Below, one piece after another: positions 17,770 to 26,718 of a stretch of 64,000 bases of DNA (position 1 is its first letter; every line of letters begins with the position of its first letter). The translations under genes were made by a program, and so were the position numbers. The DNA is taken from assembly GCF_051379705.1 (NCBI RefSeq), contig NZ_CP179868.1, positions 1,240,001 through 1,304,000 of the forward strand, written 5' to 3'. This DNA comes from Ekhidna sp051379705 (GTDB lineage: Bacteria > Bacteroidota > Bacteroidia > Cytophagales > Cyclobacteriaceae). A model generated the notes under the pieces. That model did not search any database and was not told where the DNA came from. It saw only the letters and a program-made list of their open reading frames with translations.

Positions 17770-17822
17770 ACTTAAACATTTATTAATCATATTCGTATTG
17801 ATAACTTAAACATTTATTAATC
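17770..17822 (+). promoter_or_regulatory. Duplicated 19-bp operator-like repeat before padR
   Basis: The 19-bp sequence ACTTAAACATTTATTAATC occurs twice without mismatch, at 17770-17788 and 17804-17822, 34 bp apart start to start. Each copy is an imperfect dyad with TTAA at both ends. The second copy ends 2 bp before the padR ATG, so a bound protein would block initiation. PadR regulators usually repress their own operon, so these are the likely PadR sites. Confidence 0.7.
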
Positions 17823-17824
17823 TA

Positions 17825-18154
17825 ATGGAATCGATTGGATCACTAGAAGAAATTGTATTGATGATTTTACTGCGAAATGATAGAATCAACAGTGTGGATA
17901 TTGCTAAAGAATATGAGGATGCACTGAGCAAAAACATTTCTATCCCTGCAATTCATGTCGTGCTAAAACGAATGGAGAAAAAAGGCTGGGTAAAATCAGA
18001 ATTTGGCGAGCCTACAGCTGAAAGAGGTGGTAGAAGAAAACGTATTTATTGGGCTACACCAACGGCGTACAAGCTGGTAAGTGAGCTCAATGAGGTAAAG
18101 GCTCGACTTTGGAATGGAGTGACCAAGCCATCTCTTGAGTATGTCCATGTCTAA
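17825..18154 (+). CDS. PadR-family transcriptional repressor
   Basis: A 109-residue winged-helix regulator: helix-turn-helix around SVDIAKEYEDALSKNISIPAIHVVLKR, then the wing ERGGRRKRIYWATPTA and a short C-terminal dimer helix. In Bacteroidota and Acidobacteriota, PadR genes of this size are commonly paired with orphan FtsX-type permeases, as here. It overlaps the permease start by 8 bp (ATGTCTAA). A duplicated 19-bp repeat directly upstream is the probable autoregulatory operator. The inducing signal is unknown. Confidence 0.92.
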   Translation: MESIGSLEEIVLMILLRNDRINSVDIAKEYEDALSKNISIPAIHVVLKRMEKKGWVKSEFGEPTAERGGRRKRIYWATPTAYKLVSELNEVKARLWNGVTKPSLEYVHV

Positions 18155-20717
18155 TCCTCCAAAATGGGCAGATTGGCTCATCCAAAGACTTTGTGTCCCT
18201 CACATGCTGGAGGAGATTCAGGGAGATTTGCATGAAGCCTTTTATTGGAGAGCAAAAAAGCGAGGGCTTGTACGTGCCAGATTGCTTTTCATTTTCGAGG
18301 TAATCCGATCGCTTCGCTTTTCAACACTAAGACCTACCAACTATCTAAATCAATATCTTATGATGTATCAAAACTATGTTAAAACGGGTTGGAGATTTCT
18401 CAAGAAGCATAAGCTCTACTCAAGCCTGAATATCCTTGGTCTGTCACTTGGCATTTCTTTCTGCTGGTTGGCTTATCTATATGCCAATGATGAATTGAGC
18501 TTTGATAAACATCTGCCAGATCACGAACGGCTCTACCGAATAGTGTCAGACTTCCAGCGTGGAGATGACATACATTACATAGGAGGAAGCTCCAATTTCA
18601 TGTCTGTACAATTTGAGGAGAAAATCCCCGAGATAGAAAGTATCGCACGATTTAAATCTGATTATGGCCTAATTAGAAAAGGCGAAGAAGCCATTGGCCA
18701 ATCATTGATCATGGCCGATTTGGAAATGATCAAAATCCTGGATCTTAAATTCCTGGAAGGCACAGCCTCCACCTTCGACCAACCCAATGATATCATTATT
18801 TCTGAAAGCCTCGCAGGCAAACTAGACTTGAGAGGAAAGGCTGTCGGCTCAATTATTTCGCTGATTAGAGAAGAGGAATTTGAAGACTTTATTGTGCGTG
18901 GCGTCTATCAGGATATTCCTGAAAACACATCGGTTCGAAGAGATCTCATCATGTCTTACAGCAACTACCTCACAAATGCTCCCGAAAGAAGACTCACCAC
19001 CTGGTTCGATATCAACATGAACTCGTTGGTGAAGCTAAAAGATGCCTCATCACTAGCAAGTGCTGAGCAAAAAATGAATGTCCTCCACCAGGAGAATGAG
19101 CCAGACAGTGAGGACGGATCTGTTATACTAAAACTTCAGCCTATTGCTGAGATTCACCTAAACGATGACTATGGCCACTACAATGGAATATCTCGAGGCG
19201 GAAGTACAACAATGATTAAGCTTTTTGCCGGAATCGGACTTTTCTGCCTCATTATTTCCATGATCAACTATTCCAATTTTAACATCTCGCTATATATCAA
19301 TCGAGCCAGAGAAGTGGCTCTGAGAAAAGTTATTGGAGCAGAAAAAAGAGGCATTTTCAGCCAGCTGATTACAGAATCTTTTATTTCTTCCCTCCTCTCG
19401 GGTGGTCTGGCACTCCTCCTTATGACTTTCCTGCTTCCGGGTTTTTCTTCATTTGTAAATAAGAATTACAGCCTCTCCTATTTAGCTGATTGGAACTTTA
19501 TCTTAGGTGCAATCGGAATTCTAGTTGGAGTTGCGTTCGTTAGTGGTGTGTACCCAGCATCGGTTCTATCACGATTCAAAATCATCAAGAGCCTAAAAGG
19601 CGAACAGAAAATCAAGTCTGGCAAATGGATAACACAATCATTGCTTGGACTGCAATTTATCATCGCTACGGTTTTAGTCGCCGGAATGCTCACCATGAAT
19701 GATCAGATCAAATATTTAACCTCGTTCGACACAAAGGTTGATTACGAGAACGTGATTTACATGGACTATATCCAGGCGGACGAAAGCCAAATAACTCCCT
19801 TTGTGCATGAACTCTCGCAGATGCCTGAAGTGGCCAGTGTGGCTGCCATCTCCAGTTATAATGGCACACGCATGAAGGGTGAAAATCAATTTGACGTTCG
19901 CCACTTACGTATTCACAACGACTTAATGAATCTATTGGATATCAATATTGTGCAAGGCAGAAATTTTGATCCGAAAATTGGCTCAGACGAGACTCAGGCT
20001 ATTTTGGTCAACGAAGCATTTGTTTCAAAAATGGGCCTTGAAAATCCCATTGGAGAAATCGTCCCTTTCGAATACGGTGATTTAATCAATCCAAAAATTA
20101 TTGGTATAGTTGAGAATTATCATTTTGAGTCAGCCAAAAATGTCATAGATCCACTTGTGATATATAAAGCTCCGGCATATCCGTTGCAATCCGTCTATCT
20201 GAAGTTCAGTGAAGGAACCATTTTTAATCAGGAAAAATTTGATGCGGTTTGGGCCAAGCATTTCGACCCGTTCCCGTTCGAGTTTAGCTTCCTGGAAGAA
20301 GTATATCTGAACGCATACAGGCAGGAAAAGCGCATGATGCAGTTGCTAGCCACCGGTTGTTTCGTCTCTATATTTTTAGCTGCCATGGGACTGCTCGGAA
20401 TTGTAGGCCTTCAGCTCAACCAGCGACTGAAAGAGATCAGTATTCGAAAGGTGCTTGGCGCCACGCCCGGAAACTTGTACAGAGTTTTCACTAAAAGGTT
20501 TCTAATTATTATCGCTGCAGGATTGACCGGTGGTTTGATAATTGGGAATCTACTGATCAATAAATGGCTAGAAAACTATCCATATCACGTAGACTTTGGT
20601 GCCGACATCATTATGATCACGATTGTAATCACGATTACAATCGCTTTAATTGCCATCATTTCTCAAGTTTTCAAAGTAGTAAGAACCAACCCTGTGCAAT
20701 ACTTGAAGGACGAGTAA
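18147..20717 (+). CDS. FtsX/MacB-type ABC transporter permease with N-terminal prefix domain
   Basis: An 856-residue inner-membrane protein. Residues 1-75 form the 'permease prefix' typical of PadR-linked permeases (NPPKWADWLIQRL, EEIQGDLHEAFYWRA). Then come two FtsX modules: a first TM helix after GWRFLKKHKLYSSLNILG, a large periplasmic MacB-like domain, three TM helices with the REVALRKVIGA motif, then a second module ending KEISIRKVLGATP and four hydrophobic segments. No ATPase gene is adjacent, so it is an orphan permease needing an ATPase from elsewhere or acting otherwise. Upstream in-frame starts exist (TTG 18135, ATG 18141); 18147 matches family starts. Confidence 0.88.
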   Translation: MSNPPKWADWLIQRLCVPHMLEEIQGDLHEAFYWRAKKRGLVRARLLFIFEVIRSLRFSTLRPTNYLNQYLMMYQNYVKTGWRFLKKHKLYSSLNILGLSLGISFCWLAYLYANDELSFDKHLPDHERLYRIVSDFQRGDDIHYIGGSSNFMSVQFEEKIPEIESIARFKSDYGLIRKGEEAIGQSLIMADLEMIKILDLKFLEGTASTFDQPNDIIISESLAGKLDLRGKAVGSIISLIREEEFEDFIVRGVYQDIPENTSVRRDLIMSYSNYLTNAPERRLTTWFDINMNSLVKLKDASSLASAEQKMNVLHQENEPDSEDGSVILKLQPIAEIHLNDDYGHYNGISRGGSTTMIKLFAGIGLFCLIISMINYSNFNISLYINRAREVALRKVIGAEKRGIFSQLITESFISSLLSGGLALLLMTFLLPGFSSFVNKNYSLSYLADWNFILGAIGILVGVAFVSGVYPASVLSRFKIIKSLKGEQKIKSGKWITQSLLGLQFIIATVLVAGMLTMNDQIKYLTSFDTKVDYENVIYMDYIQADESQITPFVHELSQMPEVASVAAISSYNGTRMKGENQFDVRHLRIHNDLMNLLDINIVQGRNFDPKIGSDETQAILVNEAFVSKMGLENPIGEIVPFEYGDLINPKIIGIVENYHFESAKNVIDPLVIYKAPAYPLQSVYLKFSEGTIFNQEKFDAVWAKHFDPFPFEFSFLEEVYLNAYRQEKRMMQLLATGCFVSIFLAAMGLLGIVGLQLNQRLKEISIRKVLGATPGNLYRVFTKRFLIIIAAGLTGGLIIGNLLINKWLENYPYHVDFGADIIMITIVITITIALIAIISQVFKVVRTNPVQYLKDE

Positions 20718-20764
20718 GGACAATTTCAAAAAAGCAGTCTACTTTCGCTATTCAAAATCTGACT

Positions 20765-21004
20765 ATGTCAACATTAGAACTTATTGGATGGCTCGGAGCA
20801 GGCAGTTTACTTGTGGGATTTGCCCTTAACCTGTTCCAAAAAATACACGCCGATTCTATCACTTATCTTTTGCTTAATTTAATTGGATCTCTACTGCTAC
20901 TTTACAACGCATACATGAATGGAGCCTTCCCATTCGTAGCAGTCAACTTTGTCTGGGTTGTATTTTCAGTATTTAAACTTGTGCAAATTAGAATGAAAGC
21001 CTAA
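20765..21004 (+). CDS. Small CBU_0592-like membrane protein
   Basis: A 79-residue membrane protein with about three hydrophobic segments (LIGWLGAGSLLVGFALNLF, ITYLLLNLIGSLLLLYNAYM, FVAVNFVWVVFSVFKL). It matches the pattern of the CBU_0592 family of short membrane proteins, whose function is unknown. The frame runs far upstream through the permease gene, but the ATG at 20765 is the natural start. The stop overlaps the next ATG by one base (TAATG), so the ywbE-like gene is coupled to it. Confidence 0.8.
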   Translation: MSTLELIGWLGAGSLLVGFALNLFQKIHADSITYLLLNLIGSLLLLYNAYMNGAFPFVAVNFVWVVFSVFKLVQIRMKA

Positions 21005-21198
21005 TGGACGGTACGAATAGAAGTGACATACAGGTAGGTGCCGAGGTAGCAGTTGTGCAGAAACATCACCAGCAATCTGGTGAACTCACAGAGGGTGTGG
21101 TTAAAAGAATATTGACCAAATCACCCACTCATCCACATGGCATTAAAGTAATGCTAGAAGACGGAATTGTAGGGAGAGTTAAGCAGATTTTGGAGTAG
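21004..21198 (+). CDS. YwbE-family small protein (DUF2196)
   Basis: A 64-residue protein of the YwbE family: VGAEVAVVQKHHQQSG, then LTEGVVKRILTKSPTHPHGIKV and DGIVGRVKQIL. The fold is probably a small beta-barrel; its function is not established in any organism I know. The full family length is present. It is translationally coupled to the membrane protein before it. Confidence 0.88.
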   Translation: MDGTNRSDIQVGAEVAVVQKHHQQSGELTEGVVKRILTKSPTHPHGIKVMLEDGIVGRVKQILE

Positions 21199-21330
21199 AT
21201 CAAAAATCTATTGGTCGTTTTATTTGCTTGTTAGTCGATGTGGCATTCCAGTCTGTCTTATAAAAAAAACCTCAGGCCAGTTCAGGGTATATATTAGTGC
21301 ACAGATTACCACTAAATAACCAATTTTACT

Positions 21331-23049
21331 ATGAGTATCAGAGTCCTGACTTTATCAATACTGGCTTTACTTTCACTCGAACTGCTAGCCCAAGATCCTA
21401 AACACAAGAAAAAAATATTTAAAGACGAGGAAGGAAAAGTATTTGTCAATAAAGATTTGCCAGTGTACTTAAGCGTTTCCTCAACGCCTGATGGCAGTGA
21501 TCGCGAACTTCTGGATGGCAAAAATCCTGCTTACAGCAGCCCAATGTATCTGGATTCAGAAGGTTATAATACCATCCGATCTCCATGGCAGGTAGATCCT
21601 GAGACAAAAAAAGTGGTTTATCCAAAAGCTGAGGTTGTATTTGAACTTTATGCTGACAGCAAACCACCTAGAACTGCAATAGACTTTGATTCTGAGAAGC
21701 TGGCCAAAGTCGGAGAACAAATTGTAATGAAAAGTGGCAAAGTGAGCCTTTCCGCAAGTGACGAGACTTCAGGCATTGAAGCAATCTACTATTCAATTGA
21801 TAATGGACCGTTTGAAAAATACACCAGCCCGCTTGCTTTCAATGAAGAAAAGCCAAGTGCTGTAGCATACTACTCGGTAGACAATGTGGGCAACGCCGAA
21901 GAAATTTCAACTGTGAACCTATTGGTTGACAACTCAGCACCTGTTAGCGCACTCAACATAGAAGGTGATAAATCTGAAGATGTCCTATCTATTCGATCAA
22001 CAATTGTTTTAGAAGCTAAAGACAATTCTTCAACTAGCAGCAAGGTATTTTATACCATTGATGATGGTAAGACATACATATATTCAAAGCCAATCGAAAT
22101 CACCAATCTCAGCGAAGGAGAACATACAGTGACCTATTTTGCAGTAGATGATGTAGACAACAACGAGGAAAAGAAATCCTATAATTTCTTTTTAGATAAG
22201 TCTGCTCCTAGAGTCATTGACGAAATCATCGGGAATACATTTATTGCCAATGGCAAAGAATACTATTCAGGAAGAACAAAGCTTAAGCTTGTAGCAATGG
22301 ACAACAAAGCTGGTGTCAAAGAGATCCGATATTCTGTTAACGGTGGAGAGTTTAAACTATACGAAAGCCCTTTCTACTTGTCTGAGGCAGGTAACCTTAA
22401 CATTGAGGTATTGGTCATGGACAAGGTGAATAACCGAGTGCGAACTGCGGAATTCTCTGATAAAAACAATCTGCTAAGCTATGTAGACCTGGCCGGTCCA
22501 AAACTCAGACATTCGGTAGCGGGGCCTTCATTTACGGTCAAAGACACGATTTACATCTCAAAAGAAACTACAGTCAGCTTAAGAGGCTCAGATGACGACT
22601 CAGGATTTAAAGAAATTGATTATCAAATTGATAATGGTGCTTCGAGCACCTATACGGAGCCTTTTAGCATAGAGTCCGGAGGTTTTCACACCATCACTTA
22701 TAATGGCTATGACAACCTGGCCAACTCAAGCACAGAAAGCATGATTTGCATGGTGGACAATGATGGACCTGAAGTGTATAATAGATTCAGCATCAACAGC
22801 AATAAAACGAAGGTCATCGAAGGAGAAACTGTAAATGTATATCCACCACATGTGGTGCTATTCCTTTCATCTACAGACAAAGGCGCTGGACTTGACAAGA
22901 TCAGCTATCAGATAAATGATGGAAGTATGCTGGCTTACCGTAGTTTGATCGAGAATTTCAAAAAAAACAAGCTTTATCGAATCAATGTATCAGTTTTGGA
23001 TAAGCTTGGAAACGAAAACCAGGAAGAAATAGCATTCTATATCGAATGA
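21331..23049 (+). CDS. Secreted protein with five OmpL47-like Ig/beta-sandwich repeats
   Basis: A 572-residue exported protein: signal peptide to about residue 20 (LLSLELLAQ), a unique N-terminal section, then about five repeats from roughly 130 to 572. Each repeat contains a 'D..SGI..I.YSIDNG....Y..P' strand pattern and ends in 'V.DN.GN'. This is the OmpL47 / chitobiase C-terminal type sandwich. There is no membrane anchor beyond the signal peptide, so it is periplasmic or surface-associated. The stop overlaps the TPR histidine kinase start by 4 bp (ATGA), so the pair should function together, perhaps as sensor and ligand-binding partner. That role is inference. Confidence 0.85.
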   Translation: MSIRVLTLSILALLSLELLAQDPKHKKKIFKDEEGKVFVNKDLPVYLSVSSTPDGSDRELLDGKNPAYSSPMYLDSEGYNTIRSPWQVDPETKKVVYPKAEVVFELYADSKPPRTAIDFDSEKLAKVGEQIVMKSGKVSLSASDETSGIEAIYYSIDNGPFEKYTSPLAFNEEKPSAVAYYSVDNVGNAEEISTVNLLVDNSAPVSALNIEGDKSEDVLSIRSTIVLEAKDNSSTSSKVFYTIDDGKTYIYSKPIEITNLSEGEHTVTYFAVDDVDNNEEKKSYNFFLDKSAPRVIDEIIGNTFIANGKEYYSGRTKLKLVAMDNKAGVKEIRYSVNGGEFKLYESPFYLSEAGNLNIEVLVMDKVNNRVRTAEFSDKNNLLSYVDLAGPKLRHSVAGPSFTVKDTIYISKETTVSLRGSDDDSGFKEIDYQIDNGASSTYTEPFSIESGGFHTITYNGYDNLANSSTESMICMVDNDGPEVYNRFSINSNKTKVIEGETVNVYPPHVVLFLSSTDKGAGLDKISYQINDGSMLAYRSLIENFKKNKLYRINVSVLDKLGNENQEEIAFYIE

Positions 23050-24770
23050 TGAGTATGAAAAGAGCAGCCTATTTATGTCTTATTTTCTTTTGCATCGTCA
23101 CATATACTATTGCACAAGATTTGAGTAGCGAAGCTTCCGATCAGGTAGTTCACTACGAGCAGGCGCTTCAAAAAGCGCTTGATGAAGCTAAATATGATAA
23201 TGCTGCCGGTGTTTGCGGGAAAATTGCATACATCTATTGGAACAACAGAAAGTTTGACCAAGCCATTTCATTCTTTGAACAATCCATCGAACATAATCAG
23301 CAAGTAGGAAACAAGAATGGCATTAAGAGTGCATACTTTAATCTTGGTCTTGTTCGAATAGACAATGAACAATATGAAGAAGCACTAGAAGCTTTTAACC
23401 AAGGCATCTCACTTGCTAAAGAACTAAAGCAAAAGAATTTTATACTTTCCGGCCTCATTAACGCTGCATCCGTCAGCCAAAGTTTGGGTAGGAACAAGGA
23501 AGCTACCGAGCTGGCGCTGGAGGCGCTGGATTTTGCGCAAGAACTTGAAGATATAAATATGACCAAGCGATGCTATGGCATTCTGTACGAATGCTATCAA
23601 GCCATGGGAGAATCTGAAAAATCTATTGAATATTTCGACTTGTATTCTACAGTAGATAAATTCCTGCGTGATGAGCAAGCCAAAAAAATACAATCCGAAT
23701 CACAACAGAAAGTCGCTCAAATAGCTACAGAAAAAGCCAAAACTGATCGAGAACTTGTAAACAGTAATTTCAAATTACAGGCTGCTCAGGACTCTTTGCA
23801 ACGCGCAAATGAAATTGCAGAAAGACAAAGGCTTCAGCTTAAATTGAATGAGGTCACACTTAGAGAACAACAAACACAACTTGAAAAAGAACGACTGCTT
23901 CGTTTCGGTCTCATCATCATAATTGGTCTGACGCTTACGTTCCTTATTTTGCTCTACATTCAGTACAGACAAAAGAAGAAGAAAAACATCCTTCTTGCCG
24001 AGCAGAACCAAAAGATCAGTCAACAAAAGGAGGAGATTCAAAAACAAGGAAGCTACCTCACCATTAAAAATGATGAACTCTCTGCAGTAAACAAAGAGAA
24101 AAATCTGATGATGAGCATGGTGGCACACGATCTAAAAAAGCCCATCAACGACCTCAGTTCATTATCCCAGATCTTGGAGCAGTATGAAGATAAACTGCCG
24201 GAAGATTTCAATCATCTGGTAAGTGTACTTAAAAAATCATCCAAAGGATATCGGGATATGGTTCATAAAATCCTGGATGCTGGGGCCATCGAAAGTAGGA
24301 AACTAAACGTGGTTGAAGAAAAACTCCTAATCAAAGATGTGCTTGAGGATAATGTAGAATCGCAAAGCTTGACCGCTTCAGAAAAGCACATATCTTTCGA
24401 TACCTCTCAGATTCCGGAAGATTCATTTATCCGTGGAGATAAAATATACCTTACCCAGGCAATTGAGAATGTCTTGTATAATGCCGTGAAATATTCGCCT
24501 GAGAAGTCCACTATCTATTTAGGAGCCAATAGAAGCAACGGATCTTTTGAAATCTTTGTAAAGGATGAAGGACCAGGTATGGATAAAGAAGATCTGACCT
24601 ACTTATTCGAAACTTTCAGGCCACTGAAGAATGGCGATTTAGAATCTACAGGTTTAGGTCTGACAATTTCGCAGAAGTACATAGAGGCTATGAAAGGAGA
24701 AATTCGATGTGAAAGCGAACTTGGTAAAGGCACCACTTTCTACATGAAATTGCCACATTGGGACAATTAA
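23046..24770 (+). CDS. TPR-domain sensor histidine kinase
   Basis: A 574-residue membrane kinase. It has a signal peptide or signal anchor (LCLIFFCIVTYTIAQ), periplasmic TPR repeats from about 30 to 210 (YFNLGLVRIDNEQYEEALEAF and neighbours), a coiled coil, one TM helix at about 290-312 (LIIIIGLTLTFLILLYIQY), then HisKA with phospho-acceptor His361 (SMVAHDLKKPINDL) and HATPase (ESTGLGLTISQ). It lacks a receiver, and no response regulator gene is adjacent. It is coupled to the secreted OmpL47-like protein by a 4-bp overlap. Confidence 0.92.
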   Translation: MMSMKRAAYLCLIFFCIVTYTIAQDLSSEASDQVVHYEQALQKALDEAKYDNAAGVCGKIAYIYWNNRKFDQAISFFEQSIEHNQQVGNKNGIKSAYFNLGLVRIDNEQYEEALEAFNQGISLAKELKQKNFILSGLINAASVSQSLGRNKEATELALEALDFAQELEDINMTKRCYGILYECYQAMGESEKSIEYFDLYSTVDKFLRDEQAKKIQSESQQKVAQIATEKAKTDRELVNSNFKLQAAQDSLQRANEIAERQRLQLKLNEVTLREQQTQLEKERLLRFGLIIIIGLTLTFLILLYIQYRQKKKKNILLAEQNQKISQQKEEIQKQGSYLTIKNDELSAVNKEKNLMMSMVAHDLKKPINDLSSLSQILEQYEDKLPEDFNHLVSVLKKSSKGYRDMVHKILDAGAIESRKLNVVEEKLLIKDVLEDNVESQSLTASEKHISFDTSQIPEDSFIRGDKIYLTQAIENVLYNAVKYSPEKSTIYLGANRSNGSFEIFVKDEGPGMDKEDLTYLFETFRPLKNGDLESTGLGLTISQKYIEAMKGEIRCESELGKGTTFYMKLPHWDN

Positions 24771-24778
24771 TCTCTATC

Positions 24779-24808
24779 ACTTCATGAAGTTATCTCAAGA
24801 CAGATAAC
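24779..24808 (+). terminator. Overlapping hairpins after the TPR kinase gene, possible weak terminator
   Basis: A perfect 12-bp palindrome ACTTCATGAAGT (24779-24790) shares its last two bases with GTTATCT-CAAGAC-AGATAAC, an inverted repeat with 7-bp arms (24789-24808). No T-run follows, so termination is uncertain; these could instead be a protein-binding site for the antiporter gene downstream. Confidence 0.35.
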
Positions 24809-24864
24809 CCCTTCCCTTATTTTACCTATTTTGGAGGTTCGACTTCATTGTCTACTACTCAGCT

Positions 24865-26718
24865 ATGGATATAAACTACGGACCTTTATTCATCATTTTT
24901 GTTATTGCCTGGCTAGTGCCACTGATCCTATCATGGCTGGAGATATCCAAAGTTCCTGCGGTAGTGGTCAAAATTGTGTTAGGTGTCCTGATTGGTCCTT
25001 ATGCCTTGGATTTAATGGAAGAAACTCCCTATATGGATTTTCTTGCTCAAACAGGCTTCCTCATTCTAATATTTCTAGCTGGACTTGAAATTGATATCAA
25101 TAAGATTATCACTTCATTTCCCAGAAAGTTTCGCATGTTTGACATGGTGAGCAATACGCTTATCATGGCTATTATCATCTACTTTGGATCACTTATTCTA
25201 TCACTTCCGGTTTCATGGCTAATCAACCAATTCATTGAGATTGACATTGTCTTTTATACACTCATCTTGCCAACGGTGGCAGTAAGCATCACTGTTCCGA
25301 TTCTTAAAGCCGAAGGAGAGTTAACACGTCGTTTTGGTCAGGTTCTGCTAATGCAAGGAGCAATAGCCACAGTAATGAGTATTATCCTAATCTCAGTCTA
25401 CTCTGGTGTATTGAAGAATGGATTTGAAGTTGAACTACTACTCTTTTCAGTGATTTTTCTGGTTTTCATAGTGACCTATATACTTGGAAAAAAGCTTTTA
25501 AAGGTGAGGATTTTTCAAAAGCTACTTTACACATTGGAGCATGCGGCAAGTCAGATAAGAGTACGAGGAGCTGTTGTGCTTTTACTGCTATTTGTCGTCG
25601 TAGCGCACCTTATAGATACTGAATATGTGATGGGTGCATTTTTTGCCGGAGCACTGCTCAGCATGTTCGTGAGCAAAGAACGATCTGCACTCTTGTTTAA
25701 GCTAGATGGTATGAGCTATGGATTCTTTATCCCGATCTTCTTTATCATGGTAGGTGTAAACCTCGACCTCTCAGCATTAAGCAACTTTCAGGAATCTATT
25801 CCATTGATTCTCACTTTGGTTTTTAGCTTCTTCTTTATTCAAATTATTCCTTCACTAATCATGATCCGGATATTTGGAATAAAAAGAGCCATTGCCGGAG
25901 GTGTTTTGAATACAGCAAGAATGGGATTGACCATTGCCACCGCGCAAGTAGGATTATCCCTTGGAGTGATTACCACAGCAGACAATGCAGGAATCGTAGC
26001 TTCATCAATTCTTGTGAGCCTGATCTCCCCTTTTATCTATCAATTATTTAGCAATGAAAGAGACGAGCATCATGGCATTTACATTTTTGGTGGAAGTCGA
26101 GCAAGTTTGTTTCTAGCGGAGCGGCTCAATATGCATGATTCGTCATCCATCACCTACCTCCAAAATAAGAATATCGTTCACGAGTTTGACAGAAAAGGCA
26201 TTAAACATGTGGACGTAGAAAGTATAGATTCACAGTTTTTAAATACCCTGAAAATCCGACCTACCGATTTGGTCATTGTGCTAATGGAATCCAGAGTACT
26301 CAATTTGGAAATCACCAAATTCATCAAAAATGACCTCAGTCACACAAAGATTATTACACGCAAGCAGGCAGCTTCTCATGATTTGATTGATCCACATGGA
26401 GAACTTAAAATCGTCGACCATGATGAAGTATTGGCAAGTCATATTGAAGATATGGTCACACGTCCTAATTCTGTAGGCACCTTACAGGAAAGCTTTGGCA
26501 TGTATCGGGTAGAAGAAATTCAAATTACCAATAAGGAGATTCATCGCAAATTGGTGAAAGAAGTGGCATTCCCTCCTTCCGGATCATTAGTAATTCAGCG
26601 CAGGAAAGACGAAATTTTTATACCTCATGGAGACACTCACTTGCTTATTGGTGACGTGATAACAGTTATCGGAAACACCACCGCACTCGCAGATTTTAGA
26701 AATCTATTGGAGAGCTGA
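24865..26718 (+). CDS. CPA2-family cation:proton antiporter with TrkA-type cytoplasmic domains
   Basis: A 617-residue inner-membrane exchanger. The first 390 residues hold about 12 hydrophobic segments of the Kef/NapA-like fold, including FLAGLEIDINKI and FFIMVGVNLDLSAL. The cytoplasmic part has a nucleotide-binding-like region that lacks a clear GxGxxG (IYIFGGSRASLFLAERL) and a TrkA-C-type domain at about 535-615 (GSLVIQRRKDEIFIPHGD). It probably exchanges Na+ or K+ for H+. The start ATG at 24865 fits the first helix. It ends exactly where the convergent permease gene ends, with no bases between. Confidence 0.9.
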   Translation: MDINYGPLFIIFVIAWLVPLILSWLEISKVPAVVVKIVLGVLIGPYALDLMEETPYMDFLAQTGFLILIFLAGLEIDINKIITSFPRKFRMFDMVSNTLIMAIIIYFGSLILSLPVSWLINQFIEIDIVFYTLILPTVAVSITVPILKAEGELTRRFGQVLLMQGAIATVMSIILISVYSGVLKNGFEVELLLFSVIFLVFIVTYILGKKLLKVRIFQKLLYTLEHAASQIRVRGAVVLLLLFVVVAHLIDTEYVMGAFFAGALLSMFVSKERSALLFKLDGMSYGFFIPIFFIMVGVNLDLSALSNFQESIPLILTLVFSFFFIQIIPSLIMIRIFGIKRAIAGGVLNTARMGLTIATAQVGLSLGVITTADNAGIVASSILVSLISPFIYQLFSNERDEHHGIYIFGGSRASLFLAERLNMHDSSSITYLQNKNIVHEFDRKGIKHVDVESIDSQFLNTLKIRPTDLVIVLMESRVLNLEITKFIKNDLSHTKIITRKQAASHDLIDPHGELKIVDHDEVLASHIEDMVTRPNSVGTLQESFGMYRVEEIQITNKEIHRKLVKEVAFPPSGSLVIQRRKDEIFIPHGDTHLLIGDVITVIGNTTALADFRNLLES

